Made by a program: the position numbers and the translations under genes
Assembly: GCF_037975245.1 (NCBI RefSeq)
Contig: NC_092561.1
Span: 6,314,001 to 6,378,000, forward strand
Source of the DNA: Apostichopus japonicus
Lineage: Eukaryota > Echinodermata > Holothuroidea > Aspidochirotida > Stichopodidae
Direction of reading: 5' to 3'
DNA length: 64,000 nucleotides
Notes under the pieces: generated by a model
What the model saw: the letters and a program-made list of their open reading frames with translations, nothing else
Told to the model about the DNA's origin: nothing
The model's database searches: none
Shown here: positions 25,614-37,864 of the stretch, one piece after another
Layout of the letters: the number at the start of each line of letters is the position of its first letter
Position numbering within the stretch: the stretch's first letter is position 1

Positions 25614-27254
25614 GTAAGTAAAAGATTCAACCAAATCGTATGTGCATGAAGTGTTTGATTCTTTGGTGCTCCCCCCCCTTGTTTTTTCTCACCATGGGGC
25701 AGAAAAATTATTAATCTTGCCATATTTTGATAGAAAAGTATTTTTTTTCATACTTTGACAGAGAATGTTAAGTTTTCTCCATTTGGCAGAAATGACATTT
25801 ATTTAGGTGTGAATAGGGTAGTCAATATATTCGTCCGACTAGATTTTTGTCGCCAAGCAAAAGAAACAAAACAAGTTTGTTCTAATGATGGGATTTATTT
25901 TGTTTCATCTCCAAAGAGGCGGTCCTCTTTCTCTGTGATGCAGAGTGATGAGGCCCTCTGAATTCAAATTACAGAAATAATGAAGTGAAAACAGTATTAC
26001 ATTCCTTCAAAACCTTATAAGGTTAAATACTACATCAAAAATGCATCTTTTGATACCATTTGCACTTGAAAGATGGACACACACTGCCTCTGTCCTTCTA
26101 CTTCAAACTTATTTCTCATCTGTAAGTTTCTTTCCAAACTCATCTCATTTTAACTTTTTCTTCACTCTTTTCTTTAAAATTATGAAGACCTCTCCTCAAA
26201 ATCTCTCTAAAAACTAAGTAAATATATTTCATTACTCCCCACTCTTAGTTTGATTTACTCCTTTTATCTTTCTTTTTCCTTTTAACAAAGTTAAGCCTTT
26301 ATGATTTCCTGTGTTTTTAATCTACTTGTTGCAAGCAAAGAGTCATCTTTGATCTCATCCAAATTGCCAACATTACATTGCATTAGTCAGTATTGTACTA
26401 CCTCATTAAACATCTAGCCTCCCTCAAATTGTTGAAAGACTCATTCCAAGCTTTGTGGAACATATCATAGCAGCCGTTGGGAATATTGGTCCCATCCCCC
26501 ATCCCCACCCCCATCCCCACCCCCCCCAAAAAAAAACATTAAATACTGTCCTTCTACTGTATGCAAGTTCATCTGTTCTCTGCTAAATTTTTATGAACCA
26601 AATAAACATTATGTTAGACATATGTAAGAGATTGGTACAGCAGTCACTGAAAGGTGACATGATCCTTATGCGTGGTGTTACACCTATAATTGTTGTTATG
26701 ATTCCTTACTCTAACTTCCAGTTAAATAAAGGAAGAACTACTATTAGTTCAGTTCTTGTAACACAGATGACAATATTAGCAATAACTTTTCAGGGAATAA
26801 TATAGTGTTTAATTTTTGTTTAGCATTTTTTGAGGTTCTTGAATCTGTGTATATATAGCAATTTGCTCGGTTTGCATCTAGCATTTTTGCTATGCGATAC
26901 CGATAGATTCTCCTATGACCTTTTAAAGGTCGTCAGTATTGGCCCTTAAATATGCTAGATAGTCAAATAATGGTCGCTAATACTTTTCTCTTCACTGAAA
27001 CGTTTCATTCTCTAATCTCCAATATGAGCAACATTCTGTATCTGGAAATAACATGGAGAGTCTGAACTAACAGGAATGTATTTATCTTTCTCGACACTTA
27101 GAGCAGATTTTAAGCATGCCAAAAGTTTTGGGTGGATATGGATGACCTTTTCTTAACCGCACCTCTCACTCTCCACCTCTAACTCTCTCTATCTCTTTCA
27201 ATCTCTCTCTCTGCCTCTAACTGTTCATCTTCATCTCACCCATCCTCTGAGTAG
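25614..27254 (+). other. Intron 4
   Basis: 1641 bp with no gene-like content. It holds a C-rich run at about 26493-26528 (CCCCATCCCCACC-type repeats, with a G-quadruplex-capable complement) and a long CT-rich tract at about 27160-27245 just before the acceptor. Confidence 0.75.
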
Positions 27255-27338
27255 CCTCACCATCCTCATCAGTAGAATTGGAATGCATCCAGGAAGAAAT
27301 TGAATCTGAACACCAAGCTTCGGTTCATTTGTCAGACG
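27255..27338 (+). CDS. Coding exon 5: Ser/Glu-rich linker (phase 1/1)
   Basis: 84 nt between an acceptor ending GAGTAG (after a very long CT tract) and donor GTGAGT. It encodes SPSSSVELECIQEEIESEHQ and seven more complete residues, ASVHLSD (271-297), acidic and Ser-rich. The split codons rejoin as Thr upstream and Glu downstream. It is short and of low complexity, so support comes mainly from splice sites and phase. Confidence 0.75.
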
Positions 27339-27999
27339 GTGAGTGGTATAGTCTGCGAGCATTTCCCGAAAGGCATTCCAACGGGTCGGTTTCGGTCGAC
27401 GTGATGCTGAATACGAAGGTGTAAAAAGAACGGAGGAAATTTGAACAGATTAATAGCAAAATCATGAGTAATGGGTTCGGTGGTTTTTGGACTGTGCCTT
27501 GTGGTTTTCTGTCCAAATGTTGATCAAGTAGAGAGGTGAACATTTGGTCAAACGATTGTCAGATCAATTCAGAAGATGTGTAAAATTTCATTTCTGACTT
27601 AAATTTGATTAAGTTAAAATACTGAAAAGTTGTGAGAACCCTAAAAGACAGTCATGGTTTGATGTGAAAGTGCTTTGAAATTAAAGTGAAGGTGTTATTA
27701 TCAGCGAGTGTCATATTTGCTTCCTTTTCTTCTTGGTAACGAGGGGACATTTTCTTTCTTAGTTTCTTTTGTTAGGGGAGTGAAGGGGAAGGTAAAGATG
27801 TATATCCCTCCCCTGATATAATTAGTTTTCTTTTTTTAATTAATTTTCTGGTAACGAAAGACAACCAACAGGTTAAGACCAAGTGGAATTTGAATTTTAT
27901 CAATTTAAGACAGCATTGCAATTCTGTCATCCCGGAATAAAATACAAGAAGAGAACAATATATATATATATAACGATATATATTCTCTACTCTTTGCAG
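27339..27999 (+). other. Intron 5
   Basis: 661 bp with no recognisable element apart from a short TA run near 27958-27972. Confidence 0.75.
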
Positions 28000-28071
28000 A
28001 AACACCATCCCCTTTAAGGGCTGATACTCATTCAAGTGGGATAGGAGACTCCCCATCCAGTAAAACATCAG
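28000..28071 (+). CDS. Coding exon 6: Ser/Thr/Pro linker (phase 1/1)
   Basis: 72 nt between an acceptor ending TTTGCAG and donor GTACAG. It encodes TPSPLRADTHSSGIGDSPSS and three more residues (299-321). TPSP and DSPSS are typical proline-directed phosphosite contexts. The donor is non-consensus at +4 to +6 but the phase fits exactly. Confidence 0.75.
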
Positions 28072-28427
28072 GTACAGTGTTTAACTATATATACTCTGAT
28101 TATCTGTTGATCATGAGTATTTTGGAAAATTTTGGTATAATTTCAATCTGCTTTAAAGAGAAACACTGTTTAATTTAACAGAATTAAAATTACCTTCACA
28201 ACTCACCCTCTCAAGGTGTCTTAGATTGATGTACTAATTAAATTTGAAAACATGCTAGATGGGGACAAACCAAACTAAAAAACAGAAAGTTATCATATCC
28301 ACATGAATTTCATTAATAACTCATAATAAAATATGTGTGGATTTTCTGCAGATTTTGTTTTAATTACCTTTAAATGTTTTTAATTAATATTAATCAATTA
28401 TCATATATTTAATTTATATCACTAAAG
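28072..28427 (+). other. Intron 6
   Basis: 356 bp, AT-rich, with no recognisable element. Confidence 0.75.
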
Positions 28428-28721
28428 TTGATGTGACGCAATCAGCTGCAAAGACCCTTCTCGCGACCCCGGCCCTGACTGTGCAATCTCCGGACCCTGT
28501 CGCTGCCATAGACGAAGAAACCACCCAAGAGAGTCAGGAGGGCGATGAGTCAGGTGCGACCCCTCTCCCACCCCCGGTGAAGGACGCCGCATTCGCCGCC
28601 CAACAGGAACGAGAAAGATTGGCTGAGGAGAGAAGACAGAAGGCGTACGACATGTTTGAGAGGCTGAAAGATAAGAGATTTCTGCCCAAGAATCTCACGA
28701 GGAGAACAACGTTCAAAGAAG
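28428..28721 (+). CDS. Coding exon 7: linker plus charged helix (phase 1/1)
   Basis: 294 nt with GTGAGC donor. The first part (residues 322-375) is Thr/Ala/Glu-rich linker ending in a PLPPP motif. From about 376 it becomes a highly charged region, AAQQERERLAEERRQKAYDM, then FERLKDKRFLPKNLTRR, which reads as an amphipathic or coiled-coil helix leading to the EF-hand part. GC content is well above the flanks. The acceptor (ACTAAAG) has a poor pyrimidine tract, but the frame and composition are convincing. Confidence 0.88.
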
Positions 28722-30884
28722 GTGAGCTTTCATAACAAATGTCGTCGGTATTTGGCCTCAAAGTTTGGCACGCTGGTAGGAGTTTTCGAAGATTTTTTGT
28801 TTCTCCTAGAGGCTATTTCCTTTTGTTTATTTGTAGACATAGAGAAGAGTTCAATTAGACATTTATAAAAGTCTCACAGTCTTATAAAGAATGTTATTGA
28901 AAGTGATTACTGATGGAAGTAAAACACCCACCCCTATTAGTATCTTTTCCCATCACAGATCACAAACCCAGGAACATTACGGTACTAAGCCATTCCTTTC
29001 ATTTCAGACGTTAACAGTGGCGTAGGAATGTACTTTTGAGTGGGGGGGCTGAAGACTGATGGCCGGCCTGGGGGAGGGGTTTAAGGGGAGGGGGTGTCCC
29101 CCTCCCCTTTGAAATTTTTTGCATTTCCAGGTAGCCTCAGATGCAATTTGGTGCAATATTGCACACTTCAACACCGACTCCATTTTGTAAACTTAATTTT
29201 GTATTTTCACCTGGCCTTAGATGCAATTTGGTGCTCCAAATGAGATTTTTTTCTCATTTGGAAATGAAAAAGGGGTTTTCTGACTTGCGAAGCGGGGGGG
29301 GCGGAATGATACTTCCGCCCCTCCACATTTTTCACTGGGGGGCTGGCGCCCCCCCCCCAGCCCCCCGGTTCCTACGCCCTTGGACGTTAATCATATGTCG
29401 TTGCACACTCAGGACTCAGTATTAATCTTTTTCCAAAAGGATTGTCTGGATAAAGTTGATTGTTTGATAAATTTGAAAGGTATTTGAAATAGACTCACCT
29501 TATTAAGATTCCATAGAATTTGTTGTTCTTGGGGTTTAATTGATCAAATCAATACACACACCCTTTACTTTCCCCCTTTTTGGGTGAATACATGAGATTC
29601 TGTTCGATTCTGACAACCTCACTTTTGACCAGGCACCTTACATCATAAATAATTGGGTGAAAACCCCAAAGGATTATTCAACTAAACACAAATAACTTGA
29701 TTAATTTTTGAGAGGTTTAATAGTTTGTATTTTAATTTACCTACAAATGCCACTCTCGAAGTTGCACTCTGCTTGACAAGGATATTTTTGGCCTATCTTT
29801 CTGGCATCGGAGAGACGTGCCAGTTTAGTGAAAAGGTTTTTCCACGTTTTGCTTGAGCAATGTTGAGATTGATGTCTTGATTTTATGAGGAAGGAAACTG
29901 TCACGTGTTATCTATGTAGACACTTACAGGAAATATTTACCAAACTTGACTTGACGCACCAGACATATCTCGCCCTTGAAATCCTCAAGTATTCAAGTAA
30001 AGCCTCCTCTTCTAATGGTGACTCTGTCGTCACGCGAAGCCGGCCGTTTAGAAAACCGAAACGGACAAGTTGTCGTCCATCTAGCCGAAGGGCGACCGTG
30101 GGATTTCCAAATAATTAAATCAAACTTTACGCTCTATTTCCTCGACCCAAAGTGGCTCTCTTCGAGTCCAGGCAAGATTATGAAAATTCTCGATCGCCTT
30201 AGCAAAAATAAAACTAACTCCTGGGAAAGAGGTTAAGTGCTATCCACGCCAGACAAACGGTCGAGCCCTCCAGGACATTAAAGAGAAAAGAAAACAGAGG
30301 AGATAGAGAGAGAGAGGTCCCTTGGAATCTTGTCCCTGACCTTTGCATAGTTCCATGTAATTAACCTGCGTAATATGAATGTGACTGTACATGTGTGAAG
30401 TGAATGCATATATTATTTAAAGTGAGACTAGAGAGAAATTTTCGACCGATCAGTATCCAAATATTCTTCATGAATCTACTTGTAAACGATTCTGCTTGGA
30501 TTATGAAAACTGGTCTCTGAAGGTCACAATTGAGGGACAGAGTTTCAAATGTATGTTGGGGTCCATTGTTATGTGTACTCGTTATACACTTGTTGTTTTG
30601 ATATGCGTGTTCCATTGTTCATCCCATACGCACACACACATTTTTATGACACGTTATAAGAAAAGTCACCCAAGTTTGAGTCTGTGCACAAAAATTAGAC
30701 GATTTGGATCCACTCTAAGCCCCCAGTCCCTTTACATTGATACTGGGTGAAATAGTAAACGGTCGTTCTATTTATGAAAAAATCATTTTCAAAGGTGTCT
30801 GTTTATATTTGATTTGAATTGTAAAGTATTTGTGCTTTGTGATAATAATAATTACCTATCATTAATTTCCATATCCTCCCACAG
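28722..30884 (+). other. Intron 7
   Basis: 2163 bp. It contains a hAT-type MITE with intact target duplications (29007-29390). The stretch 29990-30230 is CpG-richer than its surroundings, with two overlapping short open frames but no phase-compatible splice sites. Confidence 0.75.
29007..29390 (+). mobile_element. hAT-type MITE with perfect 8-bp target duplication
   Basis: The body is 29015-29382 (368 bp), flanked on both sides by GACGTTAA. The left end starts CAGTGGCGTAGGAA and the right end read inward starts CAAGGGCGTAGGAA (12 of 14 match). The interior is G- and C-homopolymer rich near both ends. There is no transposase. Confidence 0.85.
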
Positions 30885-30911
30885 CTGCCAAGAACAAAGT
30901 ACAAGGATACC
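30885..30911 (+). CDS. 27-nt microexon 8 (phase 1/1)
   Basis: The acceptor ends CTCCCACAG and the donor is GTAAGT, both strong. The 27 nt give AKNKVQGY with split Ala before and split Gln after, so the protein reads KEAAKNKVQGYQGWLAQFF across three exons. The exact phase match on both sides and the strong sites support it despite its size. Confidence 0.8.
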
Positions 30912-31800
30912 GTAAGTTATTCTAATGACATATCTGCTAAATTAATTAATCAGACTAGGACACTCACCTAGATGTTTGCACCAAATGAATATTCATGAAA
31001 AGTAATTATTCAACTTCTTCGCAATACAAACATTTCATCACCTGGACTTTTTGGGACATTTACTCCTTTCTTTAAAATAAATCTTGGATAGTCAAACTAA
31101 TGAGATCTATTAATATGAGATTTTTGTTTTAAAAAAACACAGCATAAATTTATTTTTATCAAACTCTACTCAAAAGGAAAAGCTGTTTTTCATAATTAAT
31201 ACTAACTGAAACCACTATAAATCTTAACAAGCCATGTTCTAATTTATAATATCGTTGAAATGATTTTTTTTTTTTAAATGAAAAAATGTTTTGCTCCGGA
31301 CAATGCACCATTCATACTTCCTTGGTACTCACTGCACTTAACAATAGAATAAAGTTAATAAAACTGTTGATACTTGGTGATTTAATATTCATGTATATTG
31401 ATATAAATTAAAAGCATATAATGTTTTAGCATGCTCTGTTTTTCAAATTTTTGTAAATTATTGTTGCAATGAATATTTTAATTTTAGTTTTGCTATGTAC
31501 TGTGATTTGCTCCTTGCAATTCACTTTCCATGATCGCTTTGTAGTAGTCACTGCACTTATTAAACAATTGAAAGGAAAGCAAATCAAGATCAGTTTTAAC
31601 GTAGGAAATTAATATTTCTGCATGTAATATTATTCAACTGAAAGCACTCATTCTAGACTTATTTTTTTTACTTTCTTTGTATAATATTGATGCATTGAAT
31701 GGCATGGTTGTCCTAGATTGGCACCCTTAGGGATCTCAATGGGGATGTCTTCAAAAAAGATCACTTTTATATGAATGTATCTTCCTTTTTCCTTTTGTAG
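30912..31800 (+). other. Intron 8
   Basis: 889 bp, AT-rich, no recognisable element; it ends in a good pyrimidine tract and TTTTGTAG. Confidence 0.75.
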
Positions 31801-31871
31801 AGGGTTGGCTGGCTCAGTTCTTTATCATCAATGAGGACAAGTCCAAGATGTATCGACAAGTTTTCAGCACG
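31801..31871 (+). CDS. Coding exon 9: incoming helix of the EF-hand (phase 1 to 0)
   Basis: 71 nt encode GWLAQFFIINEDKSKMYRQV and FST (430-452). This is the first exon of the series to end in phase 0. The stretch KSKMYRQVFST is the E-helix of the EF-hand, whose calcium loop begins in the next exon 20.7 kb away. The donor is GTAATT. Confidence 0.88.
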
Positions 31872-32019
31872 GTAATTATTCAAAATATAGTAATTAATGT
31901 TTGTTTGTTTTTTTGCCAGAAACACGACATTGATCAAACCTGCTCAGATTGTAAATATAATTTTGTGATATATATATTTTAATTATGACATATGTACATA
32001 TATATATATGTACATATAT

Positions 32020-32152
32020 ATGTATATATATAATTGAAATCGTAGTGAGTTGGAAAATCCAGAACAGTGAAAAAACTTCCAGCCTCCATTGGGATTCGAA
32101 CCCGGGCCTCCCGCTTTATATGCGGACACCCTAACCACTAGGCTATGGACGC
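32020..32152 (-). mobile_element. tRNA-headed SINE, copy 1 (minus strand)
   Basis: The tRNA-like body is 32082-32152 on the minus strand. It has acceptor arms GCGTCCA and TGGAGGC (6 of 7 pair), an A box TAGCCTAGTGGTTAGGGTG, an anticodon stem of CCGC pairing with GCGG around a seven-base loop ATATAAA, and a B box GGTTCGAATCC. The T stem has two mismatches. A 3' body of about 60 bp follows and is shared with the copy at 32401-32480, which argues for a retroposed SINE rather than a working tRNA gene. Confidence 0.7.
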
Positions 32153-32400
32153 TGATTATATGACCAGAGGTTCGAAACTGGTAAGGAAGGTGGTAATTCC
32201 ACTGTAGGCGTTTGTCACCTGTATCAAACGATACTAGTTCTGTTTTGGTGACATATTTGCCTTACTCTAGAGATCAAACATGATGCTAACCAACTCGAAA
32301 TCATTTGTGATTCCTAAAGCCAGATCTCGAAAGAGATACTTTGAACAGACTTTATGTTAATGCAATGGAGGTAAACGACAAAGGCAAATGAATATATATA

Positions 32401-32477
32401 AATGAAAATCGTAATGAGTTGGAAAATCAAGAACAGTGAAAAAACTTTCAGCCTCCACCGGGATTTGAACCACGGGC

Positions 32478-32480
<3 letters not shown>
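32401..32480 (-). mobile_element. tRNA-headed SINE, copy 2 (truncated, minus strand)
   Basis: It matches the tail and B-box half of copy 1 (GTAATGAGTTGGAAAATC, GAACAGTGAAAAAACTTTCA, GGGATTTGAACCACGGG) and then runs into a (TA)n tract at 32481-32512, where the anticodon region should be. Confidence 0.65.

Positions 32481-32512
<32 letters not shown>
32481..32512. repeat. (TA)n tract
   Basis: About 16 TA dinucleotides directly before the left inverted end at 32514. Confidence 0.95.
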
Positions 32513-32513
<1 letters not shown>

Positions 32514-33458
32514 CACTGGATTGGTATTTACGTTTACTTCTCCAAGTTGGTGCTTAGGTTTACCTGAGGTGAAATGATTGGATCAACTTGAAATTTTACA
32601 TCAGTATACCTTATGGTACTAGGACTGCATATCAGTCGTTATAAGTTGCTACCTACTTTTTGGGTCATTTGGCAAGGAAAAATCCAATTGGTCAAACCCT
32701 TACGGTAAACCTAAGTCTTGCTCTCAAAGTATATCCCTCAGTTGGTATATAAGTTGACCTGACGTACAGGCATCCGTAGTTTTCTTGACAGCGGCAGTAG
32801 CCTGTATTCAGTGTATACGTTCTACACTGTGTACACTGTATACGCCAGGGCTAACGCATACCCGTAGGCTGCATTGCTTGCAACCCAATAACAGTTTCGG
32901 CTAATATTAGATGATGTGTAGTATCTGTTCCCTCTCGATGGAAGGGCACTGGGCTTGAGATCGGGTCAGTCGTTCGCCGGGTAGTTTGGTTTTCGTGCCC
33001 AGGTTCTTTCCTTGTGGACTTTTTCTTAAAAAAGTACCGTTAACACGAAAACGTCTCACCAACAACTTCAGGTAAGGTCCATGAGATTAGTCAATAAAGT
33101 TTGGTGATATTAATAAAGTTGATATTATAACGTTGTTGCATACACCTTCACGTTATTTTTTCATACCCATATTTCAATAGTCTAGCTTGTAGCCTAAAAC
33201 TTGTAAGGCCTAGCCTACGTTCGGCTGTAGCCTAGGGCCATAGTCCAAGTCCTAACAATACCTTAGCATTGGGTCAAGGGTAAACTGGTCTGTAGTTTGA
33301 GCTACAAATTAATACCAACTGCCAGAGAAATTAGATTTCAAGTAGGTCAGCCTAACTTCTTAGCCTACTGTGCATACATGTATGTATCATATATGGCCTT
33401 AGATTTTGCTGGACAATTATGTTACTGTACATTGCCCTAATCATGACCAAATACTGTA

Positions 33459-34062
33459 GCATGGTGGGCTTATAATTGACGCACTTAAGGATTTGATCAA
33501 TGATACTGTATCTATCAATGAAAAATCCAAATTACTCAACTGTATGTGTTTTTCATATGTGTAGTTCCTCAGAAATGTTCTGATCTCAAAATATTTAAGG
33601 TTCTGTGCTTATGCACCATACAATTGAGCAGAATTTGACCACAAAATGTCTGCCGTGTCAAGTTCTTCCATACCCCTAAATTGACACATTCGTCGATAAG
33701 CTAACTGTAGTGTAGGCCTTAGTATACATCCATTGACTTTAGATGCTGTTTGCTATGCTCTTAGCCACTAAGCATTGACAGGTCATGTCCCAGAGAGTAG
33801 TGTTTTCATATTGATGTAATGTTGGGTATTTTAAGGGTGTAAGATTTCCAAATGGCCAAAAAACGTGCAAAACTGGGGGGAGGGTGTTAAAAGCTTAAAA
33901 AATACCACAATTTGGTCAGCAAATACCTCAAATGGATTCAAACTTATGAAATATGTAATTCTGTTTGACTGCAAAAAAGTTTAGGTGGCCTGCTGCATCG
34001 TTGCTAGTAATAATTTAAGGTGCGTCAATTACGGAGGTGCGTCAATTATGAAGCCTTCACTA
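33459..34062. mobile_element. TIR element with GGCTTATAATTGACGCAC ends
   Basis: The left end has GGCTTATAATTGACGCAC (from 33467); the right end read inward has GGCTTCATAATTGACGCAC, a one-base indel apart. The right terminus carries a nearby second copy of GGTGCGTCAATTA. TA dinucleotides flank both candidate borders, compatible with a Tc1/mariner-type target, but the exact termini are uncertain. A second copy lacking the left end is at 50325-50735. Confidence 0.55.
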
Positions 34063-37000
34063 TACTGTACAGTAGCTATGCCTAGATTATTAGAGACTGA
34101 AGTCACCATGCAAATGTAACTTACAAGTAGCCTGTATTGAATAAGAGATGCTATCATTGTTAGAACTTTTCAAAAGGTTCTTGGAAGTCTTTACTCTCCA
34201 AAATATTCTCAGACATTCTAAACACCACTGTACTGTAAGATGTCTGAATATCCCAGTGAGGGTATCAATAAAAACAGTTAAAGGATATATCACTAGAAAA
34301 TCCAGCATCAAATTTGGGCCAATGCAGAATACCTTTAATCTAAGTCTCTCAAGTGATGCATTGTGATTCAAGTGTCTTATTTATAACTAGCCAAAATTTG
34401 TACAAAATAACAATGCCATGCATCCAAAAGGTTATTGAGTCAGTACATTTCCATAATGTAACTATTACAAAAGCTGAGTGCACCTAATTAAAAGTTAACA
34501 TCCTCCAAAAATCTATATAACACAAAAATTTGATAAAGCCTTCTATCCCTTCCCTTGCATACACTGTAAGTCATTTTGTTAAGTCTATTTAGATCCATAA
34601 GTAATACCAAGTTGACTAAATGTGCAATATTCAGTGTTAAAGATCTGAGCTCTGTATTGCCCAAAATATATTGGAGAGAAGTGTACAATAAAAATTGAAA
34701 TAATGCACATCTACACTCTGACCATTTGATATTTATTTGATTGGCACTGTTAATGTTTTCTCAGACAAATTTGATGATCAACATTCTCAATCTCAAGATG
34801 AATGACAACATCCCACTATCCAAAGGAATAACACTGTACGATGAAGCTGCCATGCAGTGAAAAAGTCAATGTTGGAACGGTAGCAATCATAGCTAGAGCA
34901 CAGATGCCGTCTGGGACAAACTGATGTGGTGACCTACTGCATCATTGACAGCAAAATGGAAGATATTTGCTGAATTAACCAAAAAGTAAGTTAATATTCT
35001 GTAGGTTTGACATCGCATAAACTTGATTCCATAGGACTCTATTATCTCAAATACGAGTAACAACTTAGGTATTTTTATTCCAAAGTTATGGAATGAAGAA
35101 AGAAACAATCAGAAGGGATGAAAACTTTTGTATATCTGGTTAATGTGGTGGTATCTTTTCCTCTATGTCCATATTATTTAACTACACTAGAGCTATATCC
35201 ACTCTCTGGTTTTTAATCTTAAAGGTCAATGCAAGACAACACCAAATTGTCAGGCTAGGTCCACATAAAATGTACATACATGTATATTTAAATTTTGAAA
35301 TCTTTACAATTGGTAAAGCTTGAATGACTTGCAACTTTTAAAAGCACTTGCTATGGTAGGGAGCTGTTTCAGCTCCAATTGAATGCATGGCTGCATAAAT
35401 AAAATGTGTAATGTTGTATACAAGGCAAGATGAATCAAGAATTAATGGGAACAAAATGGGATGGATAAACGAATTGAAATTTACAGTGAAAATAGTATAT
35501 ATGAAAGGTTGTGAGATGATTAAAATATTGGCTGAATTACAGGAGATTTAGTTTCGTAAAGCAGTTCATTGTTTTCATCATTTGTAGAGTGTGAGGTCAT
35601 GTGAGGTCTAATCGGTAATCGCAAAACATTCCAAGCTATATTGCGCGTGCTATAATTGGGACCAAATCAGCATATCTTTAAGAGAAAGCTTTTCTTTTTG
35701 TACCAACAGATGGATAGATCTACAGGCTAATACAGCAAAGGATATGCTCTAATTAGAAATGCCAGGCAAGATTATCACACAGTTTACAGTGGGGTGAATA
35801 CAATCATCAACCAAGCTTTTCATCATGCTGTACATAGTGGTATACAGTAGCTCCTTGTTGGGCTTATCAATTAAAAGCTTGCATAGAAGCCGATGCCAAG
35901 CAAAGCAAAAGTATGTCCTGTAAATCGCGAAGTACATTCACACATCTCATGTATATCCTCTGGGACACAGCACATCTTTCAATGGAGTTAGGAAGTTGCT
36001 GGGAGTAGTTGTTGGATTGGCGCAGTAATGTAGTATTTGCTTCACATAAATGCAGAGCAGTAACAGAAAACTAACTAGTTCCAGGATATGTTACACTGTT
36101 ACACCATATAAAAGATAGAGGAAATTAATATTATAAGCTTCAAGCAGACAGAACCAAGAGAATGCAGACCAGTCTTCATGGGAAGTCTTCTACATATTTA
36201 ACTGTATAAATGGACTCATTCTTTTGCAATGTACTTCTTGAAATATTTTAGTTTGGTGACATTGTGGCACTAAATGTTTTTGTAAGTATTAGGGAACATT
36301 TGCAGCTGCATGTCAAGAACATGGAACTTGTTATACAACTGAAGTGGTCCTGATGCTTAAGTGTTGAGGTTACTGGATATTTTGCTGCCTTACCTTGCTT
36401 TAACTGTTCTTAAATGCATTTCTCATGTTTTAAGATGTTTTAATTTTGTATTCCAAGCAAGATCAGCAAGCCATAGTACAGTAATTTTAAACAACCACCA
36501 CACAGATACTTGTGCAGGACTAAGGGTATTTGTTAAGCAGATTACTATTATAAAAATCTTTCAAACTTTTATCCCACAAAATCTCCAGGGGTACACTGCA
36601 TTGTTTCTGAACCACACTTTCACAATTCTACAAGTGGGGTTCGGGGGTTATGCTATGGGAAAAGTTTACAATGTTAGGCCTGACTTAATTACTGAAAGCT
36701 TTTGGTCTTTTATTACACCAAGAACCAGTTTATTCTTTTAACAAAATTAAATTTTTTCCCCTCAAAATTGAGGGGAGTGAATACAGCAAAGGCACATGCA
36801 ACTAGCACCAATGTCATGGAAACCTAGTGCAGCCCAATGAAACATACTGTAAAACCACAACATTTGTAACTATAGGTATGAAATTGTGCAATCCAGGGGT
36901 ATTGTGTATAATTTTGTCCCTCCAAGCATGGAAACTCCATGATATTGTGGTAATTTGCATTGGTTACGGTATTAGATACAGCCTATACTGGTAAGTCTAG

Positions 37001-37864
37001 ATAAATACTTGATGTATAAGTTAGTTCCCAAAATGTTTCTCATGTATGAGAGAGGTCAGTAAATTGAGGTCATGAAATAGTGCAAGTATCCTGGTTTATG
37101 TGAAATAAATCTTGTGGAAAATATAAACTGGGATTGAAAATACAATCAACTGCTTGAATATGATTGTACAATTTTTATTGTGTCTCGTCTTTTAATATCA
37201 TGCTAATCTCCACTACTGTATGTGTTTGGTAATAAGCCAGATTTCTGGGTAGAAGTTTAAAAAAAAACAAATCTTCAACAATTTTTGATGAATTTTAAGC
37301 AATCACATTCACCGCCTCTATCTCTGTTTACGTTTTGAGTCAGCAACACAGTATACTCTACAGTAGTGTACAGAAAGGGACACTTTCTGATGTATTCCTG
37401 ATCAATTGAAAATTGTTTGTTGTTTGACTGTTTGTAGCAGTATTCCTCGGAGGAGTGAAAAAAATAAACATACAGTGAACAGTTTGCAACTGCGCATTCA
37501 TTTATACATTACTTAAATTATGTTCTGATGCAATTCATGTATTATTCACTGTCAATTTTAGTTCAAAACTGCCAGTATACCATTAGTTCCTGAGCCATAA
37601 TTTTTTTGCTTTAAAAATCTGGCTTTTTGTCAAAAACATAAAAGTGGAGGGGCTGCTTATCATCATTCCCTGAACAGGCTTTACCCAATTTGTTAACTAT
37701 AAAGGTAACATATCAAAATGTCTGGGGACTTGCCACAGTGCTGACAATTTTCAAATATTTCCATGGTTCCACCAGGGATGTTAGAGATGGACAAACAACA
37801 TTTGAGCTTTCTTTAATGTTTGTTTCGTGCCGACATTAATACTGTTTTTGGTCCAATACTAATA

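Noticed and set aside
29885-30236. Two overlapping open frames in a CpG-richer part of intron 7
   Set aside because: No splice sites that keep the phase between exons 7 and 8, which already join correctly.
36361-36741. 126-codon open frame, plus strand
   Set aside because: No recognisable motif, no CpG or GC rise, and it lies in featureless intron.
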